This document shows, piece after piece, positions 1 to 5,664 of a stretch of DNA of 9,228 nt. Position numbers and translations under genes: made by a program. How positions within the stretch are numbered: position 1 is the stretch's first letter; each line of letters opens with the position of its first letter. This DNA comes from an uncultured Lentisphaeria bacterium (GTDB lineage Bacteria; Verrucomicrobiota; Lentisphaeria; Victivallales; Victivallaceae), in the NCBI GenBank assembly GCA_903821255.1, contig CAIJKT010000221.1:1-9228 (forward strand), written 5' to 3'. Under the pieces are notes generated by a model. That model saw nothing but the letters and a program-made list of their open reading frames with translations. It searched no databases and was not told where the DNA came from.

Positions 1-1
1 C

Positions 2-97
2 GAGAACGCCATGTTCAAAGCTGCGCTGGACAAGGATTATGAAGGTGAATTAAAACTGCATTCCCTGCTGTATCAGTACCGTGATTTTTTCAAATGA
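2..97 (+). CDS. C-terminal end of an unidentified protein (5' truncated by window edge)
   Basis: An open frame enters from the left edge and stops at TGA 95-97, giving the last 31 residues of a protein. The tail is charged and probably helical: it contains FKAALDKDYEGELKLH and ends YQYRDFFK. The alternation of acidic, basic and hydrophobic residues looks like real protein. A faint likeness to the helical segment of DapA/NanA-type aldolases (AAL-x-x-D-x-x-x-A-x-x-LH) can be seen, but in that family the segment is not C-terminal, so no function is assigned. About 130 AT-rich bases separate it from the next start, and no convincing intrinsic terminator is visible. Confidence 0.5.
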   Translation, partial: ENAMFKAALDKDYEGELKLHSLLYQYRDFFK

Positions 98-174
98 GCC
101 AAGGATTAAAATATAATTAAAACGATATGATTATTGAAAAAATGTCGCTGCGCGTTTTTTATTTTTGATAAATG

Positions 175-183
175 TGGTATAAT
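175..183 (+). promoter_or_regulatory. Extended -10 promoter for the hemerythrin gene
   Basis: TGG directly followed by TATAAT (178-183) is a perfect extended -10 element. The -35 position about 17 bases upstream (155-160) is only a T-run, which extended -10 promoters tolerate. Predicted transcription start is near 190, leaving a leader of about 40 bases before the hemerythrin start. Confidence 0.6.
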
Positions 184-229
184 ATAACTTTGAAATGTTA
201 TATTCTGTTATTTAATGGAGATGCTGATT

Positions 230-646
230 ATGATGAAAAAACTGTTTGTCCCGGTTAAAACCGGTATTCCTGCAATTGACACCCAGCATGAACATTATTT
301 TAAACTGATTAATGATTTTGTGTTTCTCAGCAAAAACCGGCATATCGAGAAGTCGGAAGCCATTAAATTTTTCTCGGAAGTCGTTGAGTATACCGTGCTG
401 CATTTTGACACCGAAGAATTTTTCATGCGTTCAATTGATTATCCGGGGTACGATAATCACGTTAAAATTCATGACAGATTCCGTGCCAGCATTGAGAAAC
501 AGTCTGAAGAGCTTGAGCAAGTTACTAATATCTGTAAATTTTCGGAAGCCTTTGCCGAATGGGTCAGTTCATGGTTTGCCGGACACGAAGCTACGGCTGA
601 CTTGAAGCTGGCGGAATATTGTAAAGAGCATAATATTCACGGATAG
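230..646 (+). CDS. Bacteriohemerythrin (di-iron oxygen-binding protein)
   Basis: Small cytoplasmic four-helix-bundle protein that binds O2 reversibly at a non-haem di-iron centre; bacterial members serve as oxygen stores, carriers or sensors. All seven expected ligands are present. Counting from the chosen start they are His20 (in DTQHEHYF), His58 and Glu62 (HFDTEEFFM), His77 and His81 (DNHVKIHDRF), and His119 and Asp124 (WFAGHEATAD). The length of 138 residues is typical of a single-domain member with no attached chemotaxis or cyclase domain. The usual N-terminal Trp before the GI-x-x-ID motif is replaced by Val. A start at 215 is possible, but GGAG at 217-220 lies inside that extension and sits 9 bases before the ATG at 230. 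The ATG at 233 is a near-equal alternative. The gene appears monocistronic and converges on the microprotein gene. Confidence 0.93.
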   Translation: MMKKLFVPVKTGIPAIDTQHEHYFKLINDFVFLSKNRHIEKSEAIKFFSEVVEYTVLHFDTEEFFMRSIDYPGYDNHVKIHDRFRASIEKQSEELEQVTNICKFSEAFAEWVSSWFAGHEATADLKLAEYCKEHNIHG

Positions 647-659
647 GCACTTGGCAATA

Positions 660-688
660 GTCGGCGGCTTGTTTTACATCTCGCCGAC
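660..688. other. Hairpin between convergent hemerythrin and microprotein genes
   Basis: GTCGGCG (660-666) and CGCCGAC (682-688) form a perfect 7-bp stem with a 15-base loop. It lies in the convergent gap and includes the last codons of the minus-strand microprotein. Neither strand has a T-run after the stem, so it is not a classic intrinsic terminator. It could stabilise mRNA 3' ends. Confidence 0.4.
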
Positions 689-772
689 GATGAACGGCAG
701 TATTATCAGCATTATCCAGAAAAGTAATCCCAGAAATATCAGAATTGCGTCTTCTGCACTTTTGACTATCAT
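674..772 (-). CDS. Single-helix membrane microprotein, 32 residues, unknown function
   Basis: An ATG at 772 opens a 32-codon frame ending with TAA at 674. The product starts MIVKSAEDA, then has an unbroken hydrophobic stretch of about 20 residues rich in Leu, Ile and Phe with one Trp (roughly residues 9-29), and ends VGEM. One membrane-spanning helix is predicted, with charged residues at both ends. Expression signals are unusually good for so small a frame: AGGGGG (781-786) lies 8 bases upstream of the ATG, and a near-consensus promoter lies just beyond. I do not recognise the family. Candidate roles by size and topology are a small regulatory subunit of a membrane complex or a type I toxin-like peptide; neither is supported beyond that. 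A two-codon frame (ATG AAA TGA, from 777) overlaps the start. Confidence 0.6.
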   Translation of the reverse strand: MIVKSAEDAILIFLGLLFWIMLIILPFIVGEM

Positions 773-805
773 TTCATTTTCCCCCTGTCAACTCTCTCCT
801 CTTTA

Positions 806-834
806 ATTATATTCTTAGTTTAAAGAAAAAGCAA
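806..834 (-). promoter_or_regulatory. Sigma-70-type promoter for the membrane microprotein
   Basis: On the minus strand, TTGCTT (834-829) and TATAAT (811-806) are separated by exactly 17 bases. Transcription would begin near 799. The short purine-rich leader contains GAGGAGAGAG and AGGGGG ahead of the microprotein ATG at 772. Confidence 0.65.
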
Positions 835-926
835 GAACGGAATTAAGGTGCCGTACAAAAAAATAACCTTTACATCTTCGCGGCTCTCCCGAATGCCTTT
901 GGGTTTGCCGGTTCGTTTAAGGATTT

Positions 927-1937
927 TTATTTTTGACAGGGACTCAAGATTTCGAATGGTGAAAACCAGGTGGTGGGATTGGTGATTTTACCGGCGGCAA
1001 CGCGATACAAAAGTTCAAATGTCAATTTCCCCGCATCAAATTGATTGAAGGACGCAATATATGCGCAGTCTTTAAGGCGGAGAATTGACTGGTTTTCGCT
1101 GATCAGCCCGAGTTTGGTTTCCGGTCTTATTCCGCGGATTGCGGGCAGGGCGGCAAACGGCAGGCCGCCGCCGGCGATAATCAGACCGTCCGGGGCGTCC
1201 GCTGAACTCAGGACACCGGCAACTTTATCGGCAATCGTATCTTCATTGATCTCGTAAATCATCGGCGCATACTGGTTCAGGTCGTGAACCGCTGTTCTGT
1301 AGCCTTCGCCGGCAAAATAGTGATTGGGGTGTCTGAAATTACCGAAAAAAGCAATTTTTTTAACCCCGTCCTTGTGCATGGTTTCAACCAGCGCCGCCGT
1401 CAGCCGCCGTCTGTTGATATATACATTGTAATCGGCATACTTAGTTTCAATCTCTCCGACGACAACAGGAATCCCGGCAGCTTTCAACTGGGCTATGATG
1501 TTCATGTCCTCGAAACTCAGCAGGATCACCCCCTGGGTTGACGGGCCGGACATAACCCGCTCCTTGAACGCGGCGTTGGTAGTTTTCATGAGCTGGCAGG
1601 GAATATTCAGCGTCTGGGCGCCGGACTCGATGCCCTCCCAGTAGCCGCTGAGCCAGAGCGTCTCATTCTCGATATTATTGCCGATGACGATATTTACTTC
1701 GCTGATCACCCGCGGTTTTTCCGCAACATAGGAACCGCTGCGCGACCGGCGTTCAATGTACCCGGAATTTTGAAGTTCGCTGAGTGCGCGTTTGGTGGTA
1801 ATCGGCGACACCCCGAATTCGCCGGCCAGCAGAACCTGACCCGGCAATTTCAGTCCGGGCGGATACTCGCCGGTCATTATTCGCCGGCGGATCGTGTCGA
1901 TGATGGCTTGATATTTTTTGTCTGTTCCAGGTTTCAT
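927..1937 (-). CDS. GntR-type winged-helix regulator with LacI-like sugar-binding domain
   Basis: Transcription factor of the AraR-like architecture. Residues about 9-75 form a GntR winged helix-turn-helix, with YPPGLKLPGQ, the recognition helix segment VSPITTKRALSEL and the wing GYIERRSRSGSYV. Residues about 78-336 form a periplasmic-binding-protein-like effector domain as in LacI/PurR, with QGVILLSFED, GIPVVVGE, GEGYRTAVHDL, DGLIIAGGG and a final FNQFDAGKLTFELL helix. The effector is probably a sugar or related metabolite; which one cannot be told. It is divergent from the Gfo/Idh/MocA dehydrogenase, the usual arrangement for a local regulator. No Shine-Dalgarno precedes the ATG at 1937, and the predicted transcription start coincides with that ATG, so translation is probably leaderless. 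The next Met (residue 21) would cut into the DNA-binding domain, which supports the chosen start. Confidence 0.9.
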   Translation of the reverse strand: MKPGTDKKYQAIIDTIRRRIMTGEYPPGLKLPGQVLLAGEFGVSPITTKRALSELQNSGYIERRSRSGSYVAEKPRVISEVNIVIGNNIENETLWLSGYWEGIESGAQTLNIPCQLMKTTNAAFKERVMSGPSTQGVILLSFEDMNIIAQLKAAGIPVVVGEIETKYADYNVYINRRRLTAALVETMHKDGVKKIAFFGNFRHPNHYFAGEGYRTAVHDLNQYAPMIYEINEDTIADKVAGVLSSADAPDGLIIAGGGLPFAALPAIRGIRPETKLGLISENQSILRLKDCAYIASFNQFDAGKLTFELLYRVAAGKITNPTTWFSPFEILSPCQK

Positions 1938-1943
1938 GGATGA

Positions 1944-1972
1944 AATATATTCAGAATTAGATTATTTGTCAA
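1944..1972 (-). promoter_or_regulatory. Promoter of the GntR-type regulator (predicted leaderless transcript)
   Basis: On the minus strand, a perfect TTGACA (1972-1967) and TATATT (1949-1944) are 17 bases apart. Only six bases (TCATCC) lie between the -10 box and the A of the regulator ATG, so the expected transcription start falls on the start codon itself. Confidence 0.65.
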
Positions 1973-1989
1973 GTTTTATATTGACAAAT
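1964..1989. promoter_or_regulatory. Perfect 9-bp inverted repeat joining two divergent -35 boxes; candidate operator
   Basis: ATTTGTCAA (1964-1972) and TTGACAAAT (1981-1989) are exact inverse complements separated by 8 bases. Each arm contains the outward-facing -35 hexamer of one divergent promoter. A dimeric protein bound here would cover both -35 boxes, so this is a candidate autoregulatory site for the GntR-type regulator. The symmetry may partly reflect the two TTGACA boxes themselves. Confidence 0.55.
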
Positions 1990-2009
1990 TTAATAACTGG
2001 GTATATTAT
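1981..2009 (+). promoter_or_regulatory. Promoter of the Gfo/Idh/MocA dehydrogenase gene
   Basis: TTGACA (1981-1986), a 17-base spacer and TATTAT (2004-2009) make a near-consensus promoter. Transcription should start around 2016, giving a leader of about 39 bases with a weak purine-rich ribosome binding site (AGAGAGA, 2043-2049) before the ATG at 2055. Confidence 0.75.
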
Positions 2010-2023
2010 AACTATATCCAGTT
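1995..2023. promoter_or_regulatory. Imperfect palindrome over -10/+1: candidate repressor operator
   Basis: The arms AACTGGgTATA (1995-2005) and TATAtCCAGTT (2013-2023) match at 10 of 11 positions around a 7-base centre. The site covers the -10 box (2004-2009) and the likely start point of the dehydrogenase promoter, where a repressor would be expected to bind. The neighbouring GntR-type regulator is the obvious candidate ligand. Its sequence differs from the inverted repeat at 1964-1989. Confidence 0.5.
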
Positions 2024-2054
2024 GAATTGGTGATAAATTAACAGAGAGAATGAA

Positions 2055-3236
2055 ATGAAAAAGCAGAAACTTATTGTCGGACAGATCGGCTGCGGAAAAT
2101 TTGCGGAAGCTCAGGATTTTCCGAATTTTAAAAAGCATCCGCAGACTGAATTGAAGTGGTGCTGTGATTTGAATTTAGCCCGCGCGAAAGAGATGGGCAA
2201 AAAATTCGGTGTGCCGAATGTCACTTCAGATTTTATGGATATCCTGAATGATCCGCAGGTTCAAATGATCAAAATTGCCACTTCTCATGAAGTGCATCTG
2301 CCGATAATTGAAGCCGCCGCCGCCAAGGGCATCCATATCTTCTGTGAAAAACCGATGGCGATGGAGCAGGAGGAGGCATTTAAAATCATCCGCATTGTGC
2401 GCCGCAGCGGCATCAAGCTGTGTGTTGACCTCAATCGCCGGATGGCTCCGTCCATGCATGCGCTGCGGTCAAAATGGCTTGAACACAGCCGGGATCCCAG
2501 GCACCAGCCCTGGCGTTACTGGGAAGCGCAGCGCCCGCCGATGGCGGAGGAGGAAACCAGTCATATGATGATAACTGTTCAGGATGAAAGTTCATCTTAT
2601 GCGCTGACGCACATGGACCCGTTGAAAGGCGGCGGTGAAATCATCGGCGAAACAGTTCACTGGCTGGACCTGGCATGCTGGTTTTTTGCTCCTCAAATTC
2701 CGGTGGAAATCCAGGCCTGGGGCTCCAGACGTCTCAGTCACGGCATTAATTTGAAATTCTCCGGCGGCGATTCCGCCACCCTTGTTTTCCATTGCTCCGG
2801 TACTTTCGATTATCCGAAAGAAATGTATCAGGTAACTTCAAATGCCGCGCTTTTCCGCAATCTGTTTTTCGTGGAAAACGAATATTACGGTATCCCCGGC
2901 GCGCATAAGGAAGTCTTCCCGATGCAGCATGACTGCATGAAAGACGAAGTCTCTGAAGACGGTATCCACGCCTATATGAAGAAATATTTGATCCGGGCCA
3001 AAGGCATTGCCGGCAACAGTAAGAAATATGAAAACACAAAACCATTTTTGGTGGATAAAGGTCATTATAGCATGCTCAGCGGGTTTGTTGACGCCATCCT
3101 GAACAACAAGCCGTCGCCATGCGACGAAATGGCCGGCTATATGTCAACCTATCTGGCCCTGCTTGCCATACGTTCCTTGGATTATAAGCAGACCATCCCC
3201 GTGCCGATAGAAATGATCACCCCGGTATTCATATAA
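2055..3236 (+). CDS. Gfo/Idh/MocA family NAD(P)-dependent oxidoreductase
   Basis: Cytoplasmic dehydrogenase of the glucose-fructose/inositol dehydrogenase superfamily, 393 residues. The N-terminal Rossmann fold shows the dinucleotide motif GQIGCGKFA (residues 9-17), an acidic residue at the end of the second strand (CCDLN, Asp38), and the family hallmark EKP at 98-100 in FCEKPMAM. The C-terminal substrate domain includes GGGEIIGETVHWLDLA, which matches the position of the conserved active-site His and Asp in this superfamily. The substrate is probably a sugar, sugar acid, cyclitol or amino sugar but cannot be named. Family members usually run 330-390 residues, so this is at the long end. It is transcribed away from the GntR-type regulator and is likely controlled by it through the palindromes in the shared gap. 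It is not in an operon: the next gene lies on the other strand, 3 bases past its stop. Confidence 0.92.
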   Translation: MKKQKLIVGQIGCGKFAEAQDFPNFKKHPQTELKWCCDLNLARAKEMGKKFGVPNVTSDFMDILNDPQVQMIKIATSHEVHLPIIEAAAAKGIHIFCEKPMAMEQEEAFKIIRIVRRSGIKLCVDLNRRMAPSMHALRSKWLEHSRDPRHQPWRYWEAQRPPMAEEETSHMMITVQDESSSYALTHMDPLKGGGEIIGETVHWLDLACWFFAPQIPVEIQAWGSRRLSHGINLKFSGGDSATLVFHCSGTFDYPKEMYQVTSNAALFRNLFFVENEYYGIPGAHKEVFPMQHDCMKDEVSEDGIHAYMKKYLIRAKGIAGNSKKYENTKPFLVDKGHYSMLSGFVDAILNNKPSPCDEMAGYMSTYLALLAIRSLDYKQTIPVPIEMITPVFI

Positions 3237-3239
3237 AAC

Positions 3240-4727
3240 TTATTCCGGCAGGAAAGATAAGGTTGAATTCACCGCTTTGTGCCAGTTGGCGGTCAGACGG
3301 GATCGTTCCGCGGTTTTCATGCGGCTGACGAAACGTTCGACGGGAATCCAGTTGGCGGAGATTTCCTCCTGGTCTTTCCAGTAGCCGGTGTGCAGCCCGG
3401 CCAGATAGGCCGCGCCCAGCGCGGTAGTTTCCGGAACGGACGGCAGTTCCAGCGGAATGTCAAGCAGATCCGCCTGGAACTGCATCAGGAATGCGTTGGC
3501 GGCGGCCCCGCCGTCCGCCCGCAGCAGTTCGATCCGGCTGCCGATATCGGACTCGAATGCGGAGATGAGGTCGGCGCACTGGAACGCAATGCTTTCCAGC
3601 GCCGCTCTGGCAATATGGGCCGGATTGGTCCCGCGGGTGATCCCGAGAATAGAGCCCCTGGCGTTCGGATTCCAGTACGGCGCCCCAAGCCCGACGAAGG
3701 CGGGAACTACATAAACCCCGCCGGAGTTTTTCACGGAGCAGGCGAACTTTTCGGATTCTGATGAGGTTTTTATCAATTTCATTTCATCCCGCAGCCATTG
3801 AATAACCGCGCCGCCGACAAAGACTGCCCCCTCCAGCGCATATTCCAGACCGCCGCCGAGATCCCAGGCGACAGTCGTCAGCAGGCGGTTTTCCGAAACA
3901 ACCGGCTTTTTGCCGGTATTTACCAGCGTGAAACAGCCGGTGCCGTAGGTTGATTTCGCGCTGCCCGGCGTGAAACAGCATTGCCCGAACAGCGCCGCCT
4001 GCTGGTCGCCGATGACCGAGCATACCGGAATTTCAACTCCGAGCAGCTCTTTGGCTGTATGCCCGAACAGGCCGCAGGATGGTTTTATCTCCGGCAGCAT
4101 TTGTGCCGGGATGTCGAACAGTTTCAGCAGTTCGCGGTCCCATTTGCCGGTGCGGATGTTGAACAGCATCGTGCGCGAGGCATTGGACGGGTCGGTCAGA
4201 TGATTGCCGGTGAGATTGTACAGCAGCCACGAATCGACCGTGCCGAAACAGATTTCTCCTTTGACCGCGCGATCCTGCAACCCGGGAACATTATCCAGTA
4301 TCCAGCGGATTTTGGAAGCGGAAAAATAGGGGTCCGGCAGCAGCCCGGTTTTATTTCTGATCAGATTCTCTTTGCCGCTGCTGATCAGTTTCTCACAATA
4401 TTCCGCCGTCCGCCGGCATTGCCAGACGATGGCGTTGTAAACCGGCCTGCCGGTATCCCGTTCCCATAAAATCACGGTTTCGCGCTGATTGGTGATGCCG
4501 ATGGCGGCAATCTGCTCCGGCTTCAAATCCGCCATTTTCAGCGCGGCGCGGCAGGAGGCGAGCTGAGATTTCCAGATGTCCCGCGGATTGTGTTCGACCC
4601 AGCCCGGACGGGGGTATATTTGCGGAAATTCCTGCTTCGCCAGCGCCAGTATCCGCCCCTGGCGGTTGAATATCGCGGCTCTGGAACTGGTAGTCCCCTG
4701 ATCGAGAGCAAGAATAAATTTATCCAT
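3240..4727 (-). CDS. glpK: Glycerol kinase
   Basis: Phosphorylates glycerol with ATP to sn-glycerol-3-phosphate in the cytoplasm, feeding glycolysis and lipid synthesis. The 495-residue length and full-length similarity to E. coli GlpK are clear. FGGY-kinase motifs appear in order: ILALDQGTTSSR (catalytic-site Asp9), GITNQRETVILWE, GLLPDPYFSASKIRW, FGTVDSWLLYNLTG, IGDQQAALFGQ, STYGTGCF, ALEGAVFVGGAVIQWLRDE, PAFVGLGAPYWNPNARG and RADGGAAANAFLMQFQAD. AGGAGA (4738-4733) lies 5 bases before the ATG. The loop just before IGDQQ reads AKELLGVEIP: it lacks the E. coli-type GGTR fructose-1,6-bisphosphate loop and also the His of the HPr-phosphorylated Gram-positive enzymes. No glycerol transporter or glycerol-3-phosphate dehydrogenase is adjacent. 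It converges on the dehydrogenase gene with no space for a terminator. Confidence 0.97.
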   Translation of the reverse strand: MDKFILALDQGTTSSRAAIFNRQGRILALAKQEFPQIYPRPGWVEHNPRDIWKSQLASCRAALKMADLKPEQIAAIGITNQRETVILWERDTGRPVYNAIVWQCRRTAEYCEKLISSGKENLIRNKTGLLPDPYFSASKIRWILDNVPGLQDRAVKGEICFGTVDSWLLYNLTGNHLTDPSNASRTMLFNIRTGKWDRELLKLFDIPAQMLPEIKPSCGLFGHTAKELLGVEIPVCSVIGDQQAALFGQCCFTPGSAKSTYGTGCFTLVNTGKKPVVSENRLLTTVAWDLGGGLEYALEGAVFVGGAVIQWLRDEMKLIKTSSESEKFACSVKNSGGVYVVPAFVGLGAPYWNPNARGSILGITRGTNPAHIARAALESIAFQCADLISAFESDIGSRIELLRADGGAAANAFLMQFQADLLDIPLELPSVPETTALGAAYLAGLHTGYWKDQEEISANWIPVERFVSRMKTAERSRLTANWHKAVNSTLSFLPE

Positions 4728-4757
4728 AGTCTTCTCCTGAATGTTTTGCGCTGAAAA

Positions 4758-4786
4758 ACTTTAATCCCCGTCGCCGTATATGTCAA
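4758..4786 (-). promoter_or_regulatory. Promoter of glpK
   Basis: On the minus strand, a perfect TTGACA (4786-4781) is followed after 17 bases by TAAAGT (4763-4758), a 4/6 match to the -10 consensus. The start point would be near 4751, giving a short leader of about 24 bases that contains AGGAGA. Confidence 0.55.
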
Positions 4787-4871
4787 TGTATTATGTGTTT
4801 TTCAATGCATATTTATGAATCAGGAAAATTAATTTGAGCGTTGTTTTAACTGGAAATTTATTGGCATAAAC

Positions 4872-4969
4872 GAATATCCAACATCCCAAAGCATACATGC
4901 TGCCAGAGAAAAACAGGAGCTTTTTATCCATTGAATGTTGGATATTCCGTGTTGGGTATTGGATATTCC
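4872..4969. repeat. Palindromic intergenic repeat built on a TTGGATATTCC motif
   Basis: GAATATCCAACAT (4872-4884) and ATGTTGGATATTC (4935-4947) are a perfect 13-bp inverted repeat about 50 bases apart. TTGGATATTCC occurs at 4938-4948 and again at 4959-4969 (21 bases apart), and the variant GTTGGGTATT lies between (4951-4960). The element sits between the last gene of the serpin operon and glpK, both on the minus strand. It lacks a transposase and resembles a non-coding intergenic palindromic element, possibly present elsewhere in the genome. Folded in RNA it could end or stabilise the operon transcript. Confidence 0.6.
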
Positions 4970-4982
4970 AATGGTTGGGGAG

Positions 4983-5285
4983 TCAGTTACATCTTATTTG
5001 GCGAATTATCGAGCTGATTACGAAGAATATTACAAATCCATATATCGGCATCAGCGAAACGGCATATTCCTGAGTTCTGGTTAATTTGGGAATATGCTTC
5101 GTAATCCTCCACCAGCCGTATCTGATAAATAGAAAAACAGCCATCGGGAAGTAGAAGTAAACGGCTGGTTCACTAATCAACCCGCCATCAAGGAGCAGGC
5201 CGAAGAATATTCCGGCAGGCAGACATAATACGGCTGCACCAGTAAATACGGACTCGGTTTTCTTCTTGTAATTGTTCTGCTCCAT
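4983..5285 (-). CDS. Small membrane protein, 100 residues, unknown function (last gene of serpin operon)
   Basis: Unrecognised hydrophobic protein. Three membrane helices are likely at about residues 14-32 (VFTGAAVLCLPAGIFFGLLL), 40-56 (VYFYFPMAVFLFI) and 74-94 (YAVSLMPIYGFVIFFVI). The N-terminus is hydrophilic (MEQNNYKKKTES) and a basic stretch, ITKHIPKLTR, links helices two and three. There is no cleavable signal or lipobox. The ATG at 5285 lies 3 bases after the stop of the 103-residue gene, and its possible ribosome binding site GGAG overlaps that gene's last codons, 11 bases before the start. This tight spacing implies co-transcription and probably coupled translation. The palindromic repeat lies just downstream. 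Similar length and topology to its partner suggest a heteromeric or paralogous pair, but obvious sequence identity is not seen. Confidence 0.72.
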   Translation of the reverse strand: MEQNNYKKKTESVFTGAAVLCLPAGIFFGLLLDGGLISEPAVYFYFPMAVFLFIRYGWWRITKHIPKLTRTQEYAVSLMPIYGFVIFFVISSIIRQIRCN

Positions 5286-5288
5286 TTC

Positions 5289-5600
5289 TCAAATATCTCC
5301 AAAAAACAAATAAGCGATTCCATTAATCCAAAGCGGTGACGTGTAAAGCAGCCACACATAAAATTTCCATCCGCCGCCTGTCTCCCGGCCAAAAAAGGCA
5401 ACGCTAATACGCAAAAGAATGAGTGCATCCAGCTCATATGCAAAGGTAATTTTGGCTGTTCCAATGTCACAAAGACATGGCAGGGATACCGACTGCAAAA
5501 GCGCCGTGATAATCAAGGCTGCAATAAGCCGCTGAAAGTTCCAGCCTTTCAACGTTTTTTTATCTATGTAGGTATTGCTTATGTCCGCTCTGTCAGTCAT
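5289..5600 (-). CDS. Small membrane protein, 103 residues, unknown function (middle gene of serpin operon)
   Basis: Unrecognised hydrophobic protein with about three likely membrane segments: residues 22-42 (RLIAALIITALLQSVSL), 52-70 (YELDALILLRISVAFF) and 80-100 (YVWLLYTSPLWINGIAYLFF). A hydrophilic N-terminus (MTDRADISNTYIDKK) precedes them, and a Gly-rich loop RETGGGW separates the second and third. Two Cys residues in LPCLCD lie near the end of the first helix. The ATG at 5600 has AAGGG four bases upstream and lies 64 bases after the serpin stop, with no terminator visible between, so it is probably transcribed with the serpin. The frame is open over its full length and has an overlapping-operon-style neighbour, which supports a real gene. 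Confidence 0.7.
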   Translation of the reverse strand: MTDRADISNTYIDKKTLKGWNFQRLIAALIITALLQSVSLPCLCDIGTAKITFAYELDALILLRISVAFFGRETGGGWKFYVWLLYTSPLWINGIAYLFFGDI

Positions 5601-5664
5601 TGTACCCTTTATCCTGAAATTTGTTTATCGCGTTTGCCTTAGTCGTTTAAATGTTTGCAAAAGA

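Noticed and set aside
144..166. GTCGCTGCGCG plus T-run as terminator of the first partial gene
   Set aside because: No stem longer than 3 bp with a feasible loop can be drawn.
215..229. Upstream ATG at 215 for hemerythrin
   Set aside because: The best Shine-Dalgarno (GGAG 217-220) lies inside that extension and serves the ATG at 230.
3279..4469. Long plus-strand frames opposite glpK (160 and 162 residues)
   Set aside because: Antisense shadows of a strongly conserved gene in GC-biased codons; no ribosome sites or recognisable domains.
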